Source: Bosea sp. F3-2 (GTDB lineage Bacteria > Pseudomonadota > Alphaproteobacteria > Rhizobiales > Beijerinckiaceae). From it: 64,000 nucleotides of DNA. Each line of letters begins with the position of its first letter. Position 1 is the stretch's first letter. Shown here piece after piece: positions 9,470 through 18,079 of this stretch. Location of the stretch: positions 3,038,001 through 3,102,000 of the forward strand of contig NZ_CP042331.1 in NCBI RefSeq assembly GCF_008253865.1, written 5' to 3'. The position numbers and the translations under genes are program-made. The notes under the pieces were generated by a model that worked only from the letters and a program-made list of their open reading frames with translations, had not been told where the DNA came from and ran no database searches.

Positions 9470-10069
9470 ATGACGCAGAACCCTGCGACGCAAGACGCCA
9501 ATCTCGAAGCCGCGGCCGATGCACCCGAGCAGGCCGCGGCCACCGAGGGCACCGAAGCCCTGGTCACGAAGCTCCAGGCCGAGCGCGACGACCTCAAGGA
9601 CAAGCTGCTGCGCACCCTCGCCGAGATGGAGAACCTGCGCCGCCGCACCGAGCGCGAGATCGCCGATGCCAAGGCCTATGCGGTGACGAGCTTCGCGCGC
9701 GACATGCTCGGCTCCTCGGACAATCTGCGGCGCGCGTTGGAAAGCGTGCCGGAGGGAGCCCTGAAGGCCGCCGACGCTGCCGCGAAGGCGCTGCAGGAAG
9801 GCGTCGAGCTGACCGAGCGCGAGCTGCTGAAGACGCTGGAACGTCACGGCGTACGCCGGATCGACCCGCAGGGCGAGAAGTTCGACCCGAACCTGCACCA
9901 GGCAATGTTCGAGGCGCCCGACGCCTCGATCGCCAAGGGGCTGGTCTCGAAGGTTGTTCAGGTCGGCTACAAGATCGGCGAGCGCGTCCTGCGCCCGGCG
10001 CTGGTCGGCGTCTCCGCCGGCGCGCCGAAGGCTGCGGAACCGCCGGCCGACGACGCGCCCAAGCACTGA
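9470..10069 (+). CDS. grpE: Nucleotide exchange factor GrpE
   Basis: Co-chaperone that releases ADP from DnaK. 199 residues from the ATG at 9470, preceded by AAAGGGACCTGAAG. An acidic, Ala-rich N-terminus is followed by the long dimerising helix ([20 protein letters not shown], then [17 protein letters not shown]) and the C-terminal beta domain with [14 protein letters not shown] and the [16 protein letters not shown] block, the GrpE signature. An upstream in-frame ATG at 9407 would add 21 residues unlike the family. dnaK is not nearby. The next gene starts 4 nt after its stop. Confidence 0.97.
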   Translation: MTQNPATQDANLEAAADAPEQAAATEGTEALVTKLQAERDDLKDKLLRTLAEMENLRRRTEREIADAKAYAVTSFARDMLGSSDNLRRALESVPEGALKAADAAAKALQEGVELTERELLKTLERHGVRRIDPQGEKFDPNLHQAMFEAPDASIAKGLVSKVVQVGYKIGERVLRPALVGVSAGAPKAAEPPADDAPKH

Positions 10070-10073
10070 CGCC

Positions 10074-10688
10074 GTGTTCGAAGCAGCGGGCGTCGCCATC
10101 TTCGCGCTGACCGGCGCGATCGTCGCGGCCCGCAAGGGGATGGACCCTTTCGGCTTCATCCTGCTGGCGACCGTCACCGGGGTCGGCGGCGGCACGTTGC
10201 GCGACGTTCTGCTCGGGAACAGCGCCTTCTGGGTGAACGACCCGTCCGATGTCGCGGTCTGCGCGCTGGTGGCGCTCGGCGCCTGGGCGACGGCCTATTT
10301 CCGGCCCGGCCTCCTCGAAGGCTGGGCTGGCCGCAAGGTGCTGATCTGGGCCGACGCGGCCGGGCTCTCGCTTTTCGCCGTCATCGGCACGTTCAAGGGC
10401 CTTTCGGCCGGCGCGCCGGTCCTTTCCGCCGTGGCGCTCGGGGCCATGACCGCAAGTTTCGGCGGCATCCTGCGCGACATTCTGGCGGGCGACAGGCCGA
10501 TGGTGCTCTGGAGCCGCGATTTCTATGTCACCGCGGCGACCGGCGGGGCGGCCGTCACCGCGCTGCTGGTCGGGCTCGGCCTGCCGACCGCGGTCGTCAT
10601 GCTGGGCGGCCTGACCGCCGGCTTCGGCCTACGGGCCGGCTCGCTGCTGCGCGGCTGGGCATTCCCGAGCCTGCCCGGGAAGCTATAG
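10074..10688 (+). CDS. TRIC-like (UPF0126 / YicG) membrane protein
   Basis: 204 residues, GTG start at 10074-10076, four bases after the grpE stop, so likely co-translated. It is almost entirely hydrophobic, with about seven membrane segments. The family is an internal duplication, and both copies of its marker are visible: GVGGGTLRDVLLG in the first half and SFGGILRDILAGD in the second. Prokaryotic relatives of trimeric intracellular cation channels have been described as potassium-permeable channels; transport in this organism is inferred. A much longer in-frame reading starting inside grpE is rejected. Confidence 0.9.
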   Translation: MFEAAGVAIFALTGAIVAARKGMDPFGFILLATVTGVGGGTLRDVLLGNSAFWVNDPSDVAVCALVALGAWATAYFRPGLLEGWAGRKVLIWADAAGLSLFAVIGTFKGLSAGAPVLSAVALGAMTASFGGILRDILAGDRPMVLWSRDFYVTAATGGAAVTALLVGLGLPTAVVMLGGLTAGFGLRAGSLLRGWAFPSLPGKL

Positions 10689-10715
10689 CGCGTGCAGATT
10701 TTACACGGAATCACA

Positions 10716-10866
10716 CCGTCATTCCGGGGCAGGCCGAAGGCCTGAGCCCGGAACCCAGAACCGATGCCTTCATGAATTTGACGGACGGCTCGACCGCGTT
10801 TTTTGTGGAAACGGCATCGATTCTGGGTTCCGGGCTCTTCGCTGACGCGAAGCCCCGGAATGACGC
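10716..10866. repeat. Dispersed GTCAT...ATGAC inverted repeat, copy 3
   Basis: Arms CCGTCATTCCGGGGCAGG and AGCCCCGGAATGACGCC; GAACCCAGAACCGATGCC pairs with GGCATCGATTCTGGGTTC inside. It lies between the TRIC-like gene and the convergent alkB gene, so it could act as a bidirectional end structure. Confidence 0.8.
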
Positions 10867-10906
10867 CGTGGTTCCGTCAAAACACGGCATGCTCCAGGGT
10901 CCGAAC

Positions 10907-11524
10907 TCAGGGTTTCGTCACGCGCCTGAGCGTCAGATTGATCCGCCCGCCTTCCGGCAGCAGCGTCGAGGAGCCCGCGAGGATGCGGTCGATGCCGTGA
11001 TAGGCCAACCGCGCCTCGCCGCCGAAGAGCAGCACGTCGCCGGAGGCGAGCTTCAGCGAGATGGTCTTGCCGCCGCGCTCCGTCCCGCCCATGCGGAAGA
11101 TCGCCGCATCGCCGAGCGAGACCGAGAGGACCGGGGCATCGAACTCCTGCTCGTCGCGGTCCTGATGCAGCCCCATCTTCGCGCCACTGGCATAGAAGTT
11201 GACGAGGCAGGCCTCCGGCGGATGGGGATAGCCGGACAACTCATTCCAGAGATCGAGCAAGGGCGCCGGCATGATCGGCCAGGGCTCGCCCGTCTCCGGA
11301 TGTTCCGGCTGATAGCGATAGCCGCGCTCGTCCGAGACCCAGCCGAGCGGGCCGCAATTGGTCATCCGCACCGAGAAGGGCTTGCCCGTCTTCGGCATGC
11401 GCGGCTGGAAGAACGGCGCCTTGCGGGCGACCGCGCGCAGCTCCGCCAGCAGCGCTGCCTGCTCCATCGGTGCCAACCGGCCCGGCCAGTGGACAACGCC
11501 CGGCGCGACAACGAGGCGGGTCAT
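10907..11524 (-). CDS. alkB: Alpha-ketoglutarate-dependent DNA repair dioxygenase AlkB
   Basis: Fe(II)/2-oxoglutarate dioxygenase that repairs N-alkylated bases. 205 residues. The iron ligands are His120 and Asp122 (GLHQDRDE) and His176 (YHGIDR); Arg194 in RINLTLRRV binds 2-oxoglutarate. Substrate-binding blocks NCGPLGW and RYQPEHPETGEPWP are present. It begins 2 nt after the dapB stop, so the two genes are probably one transcript, although their functions are unrelated. No ada or other adaptive-response gene is nearby. Confidence 0.95.
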   Translation of the reverse strand: MTRLVVAPGVVHWPGRLAPMEQAALLAELRAVARKAPFFQPRMPKTGKPFSVRMTNCGPLGWVSDERGYRYQPEHPETGEPWPIMPAPLLDLWNELSGYPHPPEACLVNFYASGAKMGLHQDRDEQEFDAPVLSVSLGDAAIFRMGGTERGGKTISLKLASGDVLLFGGEARLAYHGIDRILAGSSTLLPEGGRINLTLRRVTKP

Positions 11525-11526
11525 GG

Positions 11527-12342
11527 TCAGAGCGTGTCGAGGCCGAGCACATCGGCCATGGAATAGAGGCCAGCCCCCCGCCCCCTACCCCAGAGCGCAG
11601 CCTTGACCGCCCCCTGCGCGAACAGGCTGCGATCCTCGGCGACATGGGCAAGCTCGAGGCGCTCACCCGCGCCGGCGAAGATCACCTTGTGGTCGCCGAC
11701 GACCGTGCCGCCGCGCAGGGCGGCAAAACCGATCGTGCCAGGCTCGCGCGCGCCGGTGATGCCGTCGCGCACGGCGACGCGATGCTGCGCCAGATCGACG
11801 GCGCGCCCCTGCGCCGCCGCCTCACCCAACAGCACGGCGGTGCCGGAGGGAGCATCGACCTTCATGCGATGATGCATTTCTACGATCTCGATGTCCCACT
11901 CCGTGCCCAGCGTCGCGGCAACCTTGCGCACCAACGCCGCCAGCAGGTTGACGCCGAGGCTCATATTGCCGGAGCGGATGATCGGGGTACGGCGGGCGGC
12001 CTCAGTCAGCCGGGCGAGATGCGCGGGCTCCAGCCCGGTCGTGCCGACGACATGCAGGATACCGGCCTCAGCGGCGAGATCGGCGAAAGCGATCGTCGCA
12101 TCCGGCGCGGTGAAATCGAGCACGCCATCCGCTGCGGCGAAGGCGGCGGCTGCATCGCTCGTCACGGTGACGCCGAGCGACGGCACGCCGGCCAGCACAC
12201 CTGCATCCGCGCCGATGACGGCGGAGCCCGGCCGCTCGATGGCCCCTACCAGCCGGCAGCCCTCTGCCTGATCGATGGCGCGGATCAGCATCCGGCCCAT
12301 GCGCCCGGCGGCTCCGACGACGACAAGACGCATGTCACTCAT
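11527..12342 (-). CDS. dapB: 4-hydroxy-tetrahydrodipicolinate reductase
   Basis: NAD(P)H-dependent step of lysine and diaminopimelate synthesis. 271 residues. The nucleotide-binding motif is [10 protein letters not shown] (9-17) and the substrate loop is [15 protein letters not shown] with His157, His158 and Lys161. [14 protein letters not shown] is also typical. The start could be the ATG at 12342 ([10 protein letters not shown]) or the second Met three codons later; the first is kept. It is upstream of alkB on the same strand. Confidence 0.97.
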   Translation of the reverse strand: MSDMRLVVVGAAGRMGRMLIRAIDQAEGCRLVGAIERPGSAVIGADAGVLAGVPSLGVTVTSDAAAAFAAADGVLDFTAPDATIAFADLAAEAGILHVVGTTGLEPAHLARLTEAARRTPIIRSGNMSLGVNLLAALVRKVAATLGTEWDIEIVEMHHRMKVDAPSGTAVLLGEAAAQGRAVDLAQHRVAVRDGITGAREPGTIGFAALRGGTVVGDHKVIFAGAGERLELAHVAEDRSLFAQGAVKAALWGRGRGAGLYSMADVLGLDTL

Positions 12343-12445
12343 GGAAGATGGGCTCCGGACTCGTTCTGCAGCAAAGGCACCATTGCTTGGCCACTATCGC
12401 AATAGGCGGGTTTCCGCCAGCAGCCACCCGAAAGCCGGGGAACGC

Positions 12446-12470
12446 AAAACGGCCGGGTTGCCCCGGCCGT
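12446..12470 (-). terminator. Rho-independent terminator candidate
   Basis: Stem ACGGCCGGG (12449-12457) pairs with CCCGGCCGT (12462-12470) around a TTGC loop. Read on the minus strand it is followed by a T run (12446-12449 side), placing it right after the stop of the Tim44-like gene. Confidence 0.8.
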
Positions 12471-12493
12471 TCTGTTCCTTGCGATATGGCGGG

Positions 12494-13474
12494 TCAGGCC
12501 GCCTGCTGGATGCCCGAGAGCTTCCAAGCGCCGCCGCGCTCGCGCAGGAAGGTCCAGTATTCCTTGACCTCCTGGGTCTGCGTCGGGTTGCCCTCGACGA
12601 CCTGGCCGCTCTTGCGGTCGTAGAGCGCGTTGACCAGGCTGAAGCGCATCGCGACAGTGGCGTAGTCGCTGTCGCCCTCGCGCCAGGCCTGCGACAGGTC
12701 GCCCTGCAGCAGCTTGACGTCGGAGACGCGGTCGGCGACGCCGCGGCGGACGTTCGCCGTCAGATCCTCGTCGAAATAGCCGAACATCTCCGGGGTGGTG
12801 CGCTGGCGCAGGCCGGCCTCGTCCTCGTTCGAATACGCGGTATTGATCTCCCCGAGCAGGCGCTCGAAGCTGTTGAAGTCCTCGCCAGAGAGCTCGACCG
12901 GCTGGGGCTGCGCAGCGGCAGCAGCCGCGCCCCCGCCGAAGCCGCCCATGCCGGCTGCCGCGGGCTGCGGCGCGTCATAGCCCTGGCGGGCATAGGGCGC
13001 GCCCGCACCGGCGAGCTGCGGCTCGGAACGGCGGCGGAAGAAGCGGATGGCGAGCATCACGATGCCGGCGATCAGCGCGAGCTGCAGCACGAAGCCGAGC
13101 ATACCGGCGAGCGAGGCCAGGCCGCCGAAGAAGCCCGAGCCGGAAAGCAGGCCGAACAGACCGGCGCCGAGCAGGCCCGCGCCGATGCCCATCATCATGT
13201 TGCGGGCGAAGGACGGACGAGCGGCCTGGGCCGCGGCGGCGCCCGCCGAGGGACCGGCATAGGACGGCGACGGCGAAGGCGTCGTGCGCTGGAAGGTCTG
13301 GGCGCCACCCGGCGTGGTGTTGGTCGCAGGCGGCGCGCTGTTGGTGAACGATCCGCGGCTGCCCGAGCTGCGGCCGCCGCCCGGACGGGCTTCGGCGACG
13401 AGCGGCACGAGCATCAGGGCCCCGACGACCAGGGCGACGGCACGTCCACGACGGGCGAGCGAAATCAGAGACAT
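12494..13474 (-). CDS. Tim44-like domain protein
   Basis: 326 residues from the ATG at 13472-13474, with GGGAGGAAC upstream. It begins with an Arg-containing hydrophobic signal or anchor (RRGRAVALVVGALMLVPLVA). A low-complexity Ser/Thr/Gly/Pro segment follows, then two further hydrophobic stretches (about 90-140), an Ala/Gln/Pro-rich linker and a C-terminal Tim44-like domain from about residue 180 to the end (DFNSFERLLGEINTAYS, then EYWTFLRERGGAWKLSGIQ). Bacterial Tim44-like proteins are membrane-associated; their role is unclear, though the domain is related to a mitochondrial import motor adaptor. Confidence 0.88.
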   Translation of the reverse strand: MSLISLARRGRAVALVVGALMLVPLVAEARPGGGRSSGSRGSFTNSAPPATNTTPGGAQTFQRTTPSPSPSYAGPSAGAAAAQAARPSFARNMMMGIGAGLLGAGLFGLLSGSGFFGGLASLAGMLGFVLQLALIAGIVMLAIRFFRRRSEPQLAGAGAPYARQGYDAPQPAAAGMGGFGGGAAAAAAQPQPVELSGEDFNSFERLLGEINTAYSNEDEAGLRQRTTPEMFGYFDEDLTANVRRGVADRVSDVKLLQGDLSQAWREGDSDYATVAMRFSLVNALYDRKSGQVVEGNPTQTQEVKEYWTFLRERGGAWKLSGIQQAA

Positions 13475-13668
13475 TGTTCCTCCCGGAGCCCACCATGGGC
13501 CCACAGGCGCCGAATATGGAGAGCGATCGCATTCCACGCAAGGCCCCTTCCGGCTAACAGACTGAAATCTCTTACTCTTTCAAATCAGTGCATAATTATT
13601 CGTCGCGATCGGGCGAGCGTGGTAAACTCCTGAGCCGCCTCGCCATGCGAGGCGCATGGAGAGAGCCC

Positions 13669-13968
13669 ATGACCGGATCCGGACCAAGGCCTCACCGACA
13701 CAGGGCGTTGAGCTGGCTGCTCGCGCTCGCCGTGCTGCTGCTCATCAGCGAAGCCGCCGCCGCTGGCGAGCCGGCCATCGCGCTTGACCCGCCGCGTCTC
13801 GCCCAGGCACCGGAACCGCTCTGCTTCTGCTGGAACGACGGCCGCAAGATCGCGGAAGGATCGAACTCCTGCATCCGGACAACTCAGGGCCGCCGGCTGG
13901 CGACCTGCGGACGGGTCGTGAACATGATGTCCTGGCAGATCACCGAAACACCCTGCCCCGAAAGCTGA
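13669..13968 (+). CDS. Small secreted cysteine-containing protein of unknown function
   Basis: 99 residues from the ATG at 13669, just after GGAGAGAGCCC. Basic start (RPHRHR), hydrophobic core ALSWLLALAVLLLISEAAAAG and a cleavage-like AAAAG make a good signal peptide. The mature part has five cysteines (CFCWNDGRKI, NSCIRTT, ATCGRVV and a late TPCPES), which suggests disulfides in the periplasm. No family recognised. An in-frame ATG at 13645 would give a longer form. It is divergent from the Tim44-like gene and convergent with the micro-gene at 14093-14176. Confidence 0.7.
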   Translation: MTGSGPRPHRHRALSWLLALAVLLLISEAAAAGEPAIALDPPRLAQAPEPLCFCWNDGRKIAEGSNSCIRTTQGRRLATCGRVVNMMSWQITETPCPES

Positions 13969-14012
13969 GGCGCAGCGAGCGACACTCCGCATCGAAACAG
14001 AAGCTGCATCGA

Positions 14013-14045
14013 AACAAAAGCGCCGCCGGGATTTCCCGGCGGCGC
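14013..14045 (-). terminator. Rho-independent terminator candidate for the micro-gene
   Basis: Perfect 11-bp stem GCGCCGCCGGG (14020-14030) and CCCGGCGGCGC (14035-14045), loop ATTT, followed on the minus strand by TTTTGTTTC. It sits 47 nt after the stop of the 27-codon gene and has the same geometry as the terminator after rpsA. Confidence 0.85.
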
Positions 14046-14092
14046 TGCAATTCATGGCTCTTGTGGTCCTAGCGACTTCGAGACTGACCCCG

Positions 14093-14176
14093 TCAGAACG
14101 CTCCCAGAACGATCGCCATCATGAACACGAAGGCCGCACCCATGATCCATCGGTCGAGACGTAGCGTGACACTCAT
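14093..14176 (-). CDS. 27-residue single-span membrane micropeptide
   Basis: Reading on the minus strand from the ATG at 14174-14176: MSVTLRLDRWIM followed by GAAFVFMMAIVLGAF and TGA. GGAGGAGGG precedes the ATG at good spacing. One hydrophobic helix of about 16 residues follows a basic N-terminus. A strong terminator lies just downstream and a TTAA-N7-TTAA site lies 105 nt upstream, so it has all parts of an independent transcription unit. No family recognised; function unknown. It is too short for most gene finders. Confidence 0.6.
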   Translation of the reverse strand: MSVTLRLDRWIMGAAFVFMMAIVLGAF

Positions 14177-14575
14177 CACACCCTCCTCCTGTCATTGACC
14201 TGTCGCGAAAGCTAGCAGAACTGACGGGGGCCGCAAGGGGGCGAGACCGTGGCGGCGCGGCGGCGCAGGCTAGATCATCCTTAAAAGTTGCTTAAAGCAT
14301 TGATTAGATTTGGGGATATCTCGAAAGACAAAACGCCACGGAGCCGTCTCCTCACACCCCTCGCCTTGTCGGCGCCACGTTTCTCACCGGGCTTCGCCGG
14401 CTGATCTTCACTGCGACTGAGAGCTCCTGTCAGGTCGCGCTCGGGACCTGCGGTTAACGCGCGTCCGACCCGGATTAAGGGCCGGTTCACCACCCCGTCA
14501 AAGTTAATCCGGCTGTGGCGGCCGGGGCGCAGTCGGTTGAGAAACCGTTCACCAAACGCTTCGCATTTGATGGGT
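14177..14575. other. Intergenic region upstream of the micropeptide and the extensin-like gene
   Basis: About 400 nt without a supported gene; it presumably contains promoters for the micropeptide (leftward) and the extensin-like lipoprotein (rightward). The most AT-rich part is 14275-14335. The right half carries two GTTAA elements (about 14453 and 14503). An antisense frame of 139 codons here has no family features. Confidence 0.6.
14281..14295. promoter_or_regulatory. Candidate CtrA binding site (TTAA-N7-TTAA)
   Basis: TTAAAAGTTGCTTAA matches the full CtrA consensus TTAA-N7-TTAA exactly. CtrA is the alphaproteobacterial cell-cycle regulator. The site is 105 nt upstream of the micropeptide ATG and about 280 nt upstream of the extensin-like gene. 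The match is short and could arise by chance, but it sits in an intergenic AT-rich patch. Confidence 0.45.
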
Positions 14576-15727
14576 ATGCGACGCGCAAAACTCGCCCTCA
14601 TCGCACTTGGTCTGGTCGGCGTTGCCGGCCTGGCCGGCTGCGGCAAGTTCCAGAAGCCCCAGCGCGCTCCCTGGCGCGACCAGGCGGAAGCAACCTGCAT
14701 GGCCTCCGGCCAGGTGCAGCTCTCAAGCTATGTCAGCCTGCGCGGCAAGGCGATCGACGGCCCCGGAATCTGCGGCATGCAGCAGCCGCTGAAGGTCACG
14801 GCCCTGCAGAGCGGCAGCGTCAGCCTGACGAGCCCGGCCCTGCTCGCCTGCCCGGTCGTGGCGACCACCGACCAATGGTTCGCGGAGGTCGTGCAGCCCG
14901 CCGCGATGAACATTCTCGGCGCGCAGGTGATCGAGATCCGCGCCGGTTCCTATTCCTGCCGCGCGATGAACAACGGCACCTATACGACGCGCACCTCGGA
15001 GCACGCCTATGGCAATGCCGTCGACGTCTTCTCCTTCCGGCTGAATGATAACCGCGTCGTCACGGTCAAGGACGGCTGGCGCGGCTCGCCCGAGGAACAG
15101 AACTTCCTGCGCGAGATCTTCGTCGGCGCCTGCACCTATTTCGGCACTGTGCTCGGCCCGGGTGCCGATCCGATGCACTACGACCACCTCCACATCGACC
15201 TAGCCCGCCATGCCAAGGGCCGGCATATCTGCAAGCCGATCATCAAATACACGCCGAACTACAACCTGCCGCCACCGGACCCGGCCCGGCCCTATTCCTC
15301 GGCGCAGAATGCACCGGCGTCTCCGCGCGGCAGCGCGCCAGCCGCCACGGCCTATGCCGGCGGACCTCTGCTGCGCCAGCCGAGCGATGGCCTGCGCCCG
15401 CCCGGCGCGGTGCAGGGCGGCTATCCGGTCGCCAACTACGGGCGGGGCCAGGATCACAGCCTCGACGCGCAGCAGCGCTTCCTGGAGCAGTATGACGCGC
15501 GCCAGCGGCAGGGGCGCCCAGGCTTCCAGCCGCAGCCCTTGCCAAGCGAAGCGCGCGGGCCGCTCGCCCTGCCCGGCGCCGTCGAGCCCTCGGAGGAGGA
15601 GGCCGTCCTCGGCGATGGCGGCGGCTCCGGCGTCGTCGACCAGCAGGGCTCCGAAGAGGCGCTGCCGATCAGCCCCGAGCACGACCCCTTCGCCTATAGC
15701 TCGGGGCGCGTGCAGCGGAGGCGCTAG
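14576..15727 (+). CDS. Extensin-like C-terminal domain lipoprotein (LAS-peptidase-like motifs)
   Basis: 383 residues from the ATG at 14576. The N-terminus MRRAKLALIALGLVGVAGLAGC ends in a lipobox with Cys22, so it is a lipoprotein. The extensin-like C-terminal family domain spans about 38-225 and holds SEHAYGNAVDVFSF (His143, Asp150) and HYDHLHID (His204, His206), the zinc-ligand layout of LAS-fold murein peptidases. Residues ~230-383 are a Pro/Gln/Gly-rich low-complexity tail. Peptidoglycan cleavage is inferred from motif layout. An alternative ATG at 14570 adds two residues; neither has a strong ribosome-binding site. Confidence 0.88.
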   Translation: MRRAKLALIALGLVGVAGLAGCGKFQKPQRAPWRDQAEATCMASGQVQLSSYVSLRGKAIDGPGICGMQQPLKVTALQSGSVSLTSPALLACPVVATTDQWFAEVVQPAAMNILGAQVIEIRAGSYSCRAMNNGTYTTRTSEHAYGNAVDVFSFRLNDNRVVTVKDGWRGSPEEQNFLREIFVGACTYFGTVLGPGADPMHYDHLHIDLARHAKGRHICKPIIKYTPNYNLPPPDPARPYSSAQNAPASPRGSAPAATAYAGGPLLRQPSDGLRPPGAVQGGYPVANYGRGQDHSLDAQQRFLEQYDARQRQGRPGFQPQPLPSEARGPLALPGAVEPSEEEAVLGDGGGSGVVDQQGSEEALPISPEHDPFAYSSGRVQRRR

Positions 15728-15769
15728 GCGGTGTAGACAACTGTCGAGACATCCGCCGGAACCGCCGCA

Positions 15770-15916
15770 GTCATTCCGGGGCTTCGCGTCAGCGAAGAGC
15801 CCGGAACCCATGAACACGAGATCAGGCGAGAAGACTCGTCGGATCGGCGCCTTCTCGGTGGGCTGTCGTGTTCATGGATTCCGGGCTCGGGCCTGCGGCC
15901 CGCCCCGGAATGACGG
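15770..15916. repeat. Dispersed GTCAT...ATGAC inverted repeat, copy 4
   Basis: Arms GTCATTCCGGGGCTTCGCG and GCCCCGGAATGACGG. GAAGAGCCCGGAACCCATGAA pairs imperfectly with TTCATGGATTCCGGGC; the middle is a GGCGAGAAGAC...GCCTTCTCGG loop. It lies between the extensin-like gene and the convergent mepA. Confidence 0.8.
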
Positions 15917-15949
15917 CCTGGTTCCGTGTAAAATCCTGCCTGCTCACAT

Positions 15950-16888
15950 CTACCGCGCCACCAGCACCTGCCGGCATTCCGGCGGCAGGGCATCGAGCGA
16001 CATCGGCGGCTTGGGCTTGGGCTTCGGACCCGGCTTGGGCTCGGGCGGATGGAAGATCGCCTGATACTGGCGCTCGACCCAGCCGCTCAGCTCCGAACCG
16101 CAGCCATCGCCGAAATTCGGCGGCTCCTGGCCCTGGCAGCTCGCCATGCCGGCCGGGCAGGCCATGCGGATGTGGAAGTGATAGTTGTGGCCCCAGATCG
16201 GCCGCACCTTCTCCAGCCAGCTCTTGTCCGCGCCCGCTTCGCGGCAAAGCGCGACCTTGAGCGCCGGATTGACGAAGATGCGCTCGACGCGGGGTTCGGC
16301 GGCGACGGCCTTGATCAGCCGGGTATGGGCCGGGGTCCAGTTGCGCGGATCGACGTCGCGCCAGTCGGCTCGGGCCATGTTGACCGCCGACATGTTCTCG
16401 CGCTCCTCACGGTCGAGCCGGCCCTTCGGCATCGGCGTCAGCCAGACATCGGCATCGAGCCCGATCTGGTGCGAGGCGTGGCCGGTGACCATCGGGCCGC
16501 CGCGTGGCTGCGACATGTCGCCGACGAGAAGGCCCGGCCAGCCGGTGATGCGCGGCACATCGCGGGCGAGCTTCTCCAGATAGTCGATCAGGACCGGATG
16601 GCCCCAGTTGCGGTTGCGGTTGAGCCGCATCACCTGCCAGCTCGGCCCGTCGATCGGCAGCGCCTCGGCGCCGGCAAGGCAGCCGCGTGCGTAATTGCCG
16701 ATGGCGCGCGCCTGCATGCTCGCCGGCGTCGTCTTCTGGCCGAAGAGCGCGCGGGCGGCGTCAGGATAGGCAGCGATGTTGGCAGCCCGCGTCTTCGCCT
16801 CCTGCTCGGCGGTCGACTGTGCGAGGCCGGCGGTTGGCAGCAGGGCCAGCGATGCGAGAAGGGCGGCGATTCGGGAGGTGTTGCGCAT
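15950..16888 (-). CDS. mepA: Penicillin-insensitive murein endopeptidase
   Basis: Periplasmic LAS-family metallopeptidase that cuts D-Ala-mDAP cross-links in peptidoglycan. 312 residues from the ATG at 16886-16888, with signal peptide ending TAGLAQS. Zinc-site motifs: GHASHQIGLDAD (136-147, His137, His140 and Asp147) and HNYHFHIRM (His234, His237, His239). The domain ends near residue 270 and is followed by EPPNFGDGCGSEL and a Pro/Lys-rich spacer (PEPKPGPKPKPKPP), unusual compared with the enterobacterial protein. It is convergent with the extensin-like lipoprotein gene. Confidence 0.95.
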   Translation of the reverse strand: MRNTSRIAALLASLALLPTAGLAQSTAEQEAKTRAANIAAYPDAARALFGQKTTPASMQARAIGNYARGCLAGAEALPIDGPSWQVMRLNRNRNWGHPVLIDYLEKLARDVPRITGWPGLLVGDMSQPRGGPMVTGHASHQIGLDADVWLTPMPKGRLDREERENMSAVNMARADWRDVDPRNWTPAHTRLIKAVAAEPRVERIFVNPALKVALCREAGADKSWLEKVRPIWGHNYHFHIRMACPAGMASCQGQEPPNFGDGCGSELSGWVERQYQAIFHPPEPKPGPKPKPKPPMSLDALPPECRQVLVAR

Positions 16889-17006
16889 GGCGGCAGAATC
16901 GTCGCGCGCCTTCATGGCGGTCAAGCGCGATGACTGGACAAGCGGCGCGGCGAATTGCAGCCTTGCGGACAGGCGACGCAGCGCGCCCTCTTAGGGAGGA
17001 TCATCG

Positions 17007-17987
17007 ATGACGGTTCAGATCGACCGCCGGGCGCTTCTCGCCGGCACGGGAGCGCTGCTTGCGGCGCCCACCACCGGCCTCGGCCAGCAACCTTGGCCGC
17101 AAGGGCGGGTGATCAAGCTCGTCGTCCCCTTCCCGCCGGCCGGTGCGACGGACGTGCTCGGCCGCCTCGTCGCCGACAAGCTCGGCCAGGCCTGGGGCAC
17201 CAACGTCGTCGTCGAGAACCGTGCCGGAGCCGGCGGCAATATCGGCACGGACGCCGTCGCCAAGGCCGAACCCAATGGCGACACCTTCCTGATCGTCTCT
17301 GTCGGCCTGGCGACCAACCAGTATCTCTACGCCAAGCTGAACTACGACCCGGTCAAGGATCTCGCGCCGATCACCATGGTCGCGATGGTGCCGAACCTGC
17401 TCGTCGTCTCCAACCAGCTGCCGGTGAAGGATGTCGCGGAGCTCGTCGCCTATGCCAAGGCCAATCCGGGCAAGCTGACCTATGGCTCCTCCGGCATCGG
17501 CACCTCCGTGCACCTCTCGGGCGAGCTCTTCCAGAAGCTTACAGGCACCAAGATGGTGCATGTGCCCTATCGCGGCACGGCCCAGGCAGCGCAGGATCTG
17601 ATGACCGGGCGCATCGACCTGATCTTCGACAATATTCCGCAGGCGCTGCCGCATGTCCGGGCGGGCACGATCCGTGGGCTCGGCATCACCACGGCCAAGC
17701 GTGCGCCGACTGCACCCGAGTTTCCACCGATCGCCGAGACAGTGCCCGGCTTCGACGTCTCCTCCTGGTTCGCGCTGTTCGCTCCGGCCAAGACGCCGCC
17801 GGCGATCATCGCGAAGATCCAGGCCGACACCAAGGCCGCCATCGCCGACCCGGCCGTCAGGTCGAAGATGGACCTGCTCGCCGCCGAACCCGCCGGCTGG
17901 AGCCAGGCGGAAACGGCCAGCTTCCTGCAATCCGAGATGAAGAAATGGGGCGACCTGATCCGGGATGCCGGCATCAAGGCCGAATAG
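17007..17987 (+). CDS. Tripartite tricarboxylate transporter (Bug family) substrate-binding protein
   Basis: Periplasmic solute receptor, 326 residues, ATG at 17007 after AGGGAGGATCATCG. The signal contains DRRALLAGTGALLAAP, which is Tat-like. Bug-family features: VIKLVVPFPPAGATDVLGR, NVVVENRAGAGGNIGTDAVAKAEPNGDT, KLTYGSSGIGTSVHLSGELF and VHVPYRGTAQAAQDLM. The tctB/tctA membrane genes are absent, so this is an orphan receptor as is common in this family. The ligand (often a carboxylate) is unknown. It is divergent from mepA. Confidence 0.93.
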   Translation: MTVQIDRRALLAGTGALLAAPTTGLGQQPWPQGRVIKLVVPFPPAGATDVLGRLVADKLGQAWGTNVVVENRAGAGGNIGTDAVAKAEPNGDTFLIVSVGLATNQYLYAKLNYDPVKDLAPITMVAMVPNLLVVSNQLPVKDVAELVAYAKANPGKLTYGSSGIGTSVHLSGELFQKLTGTKMVHVPYRGTAQAAQDLMTGRIDLIFDNIPQALPHVRAGTIRGLGITTAKRAPTAPEFPPIAETVPGFDVSSWFALFAPAKTPPAIIAKIQADTKAAIADPAVRSKMDLLAAEPAGWSQAETASFLQSEMKKWGDLIRDAGIKAE

Positions 17988-18079
17988 TCCCCAGGGTCCC
18001 TCCTCGGAACCAACCGTTTCCGGCCGGCGTTTCCCGCTAGACCGCGCCCTGCAAGGACGCCGATTTACGGGAGATTGCC

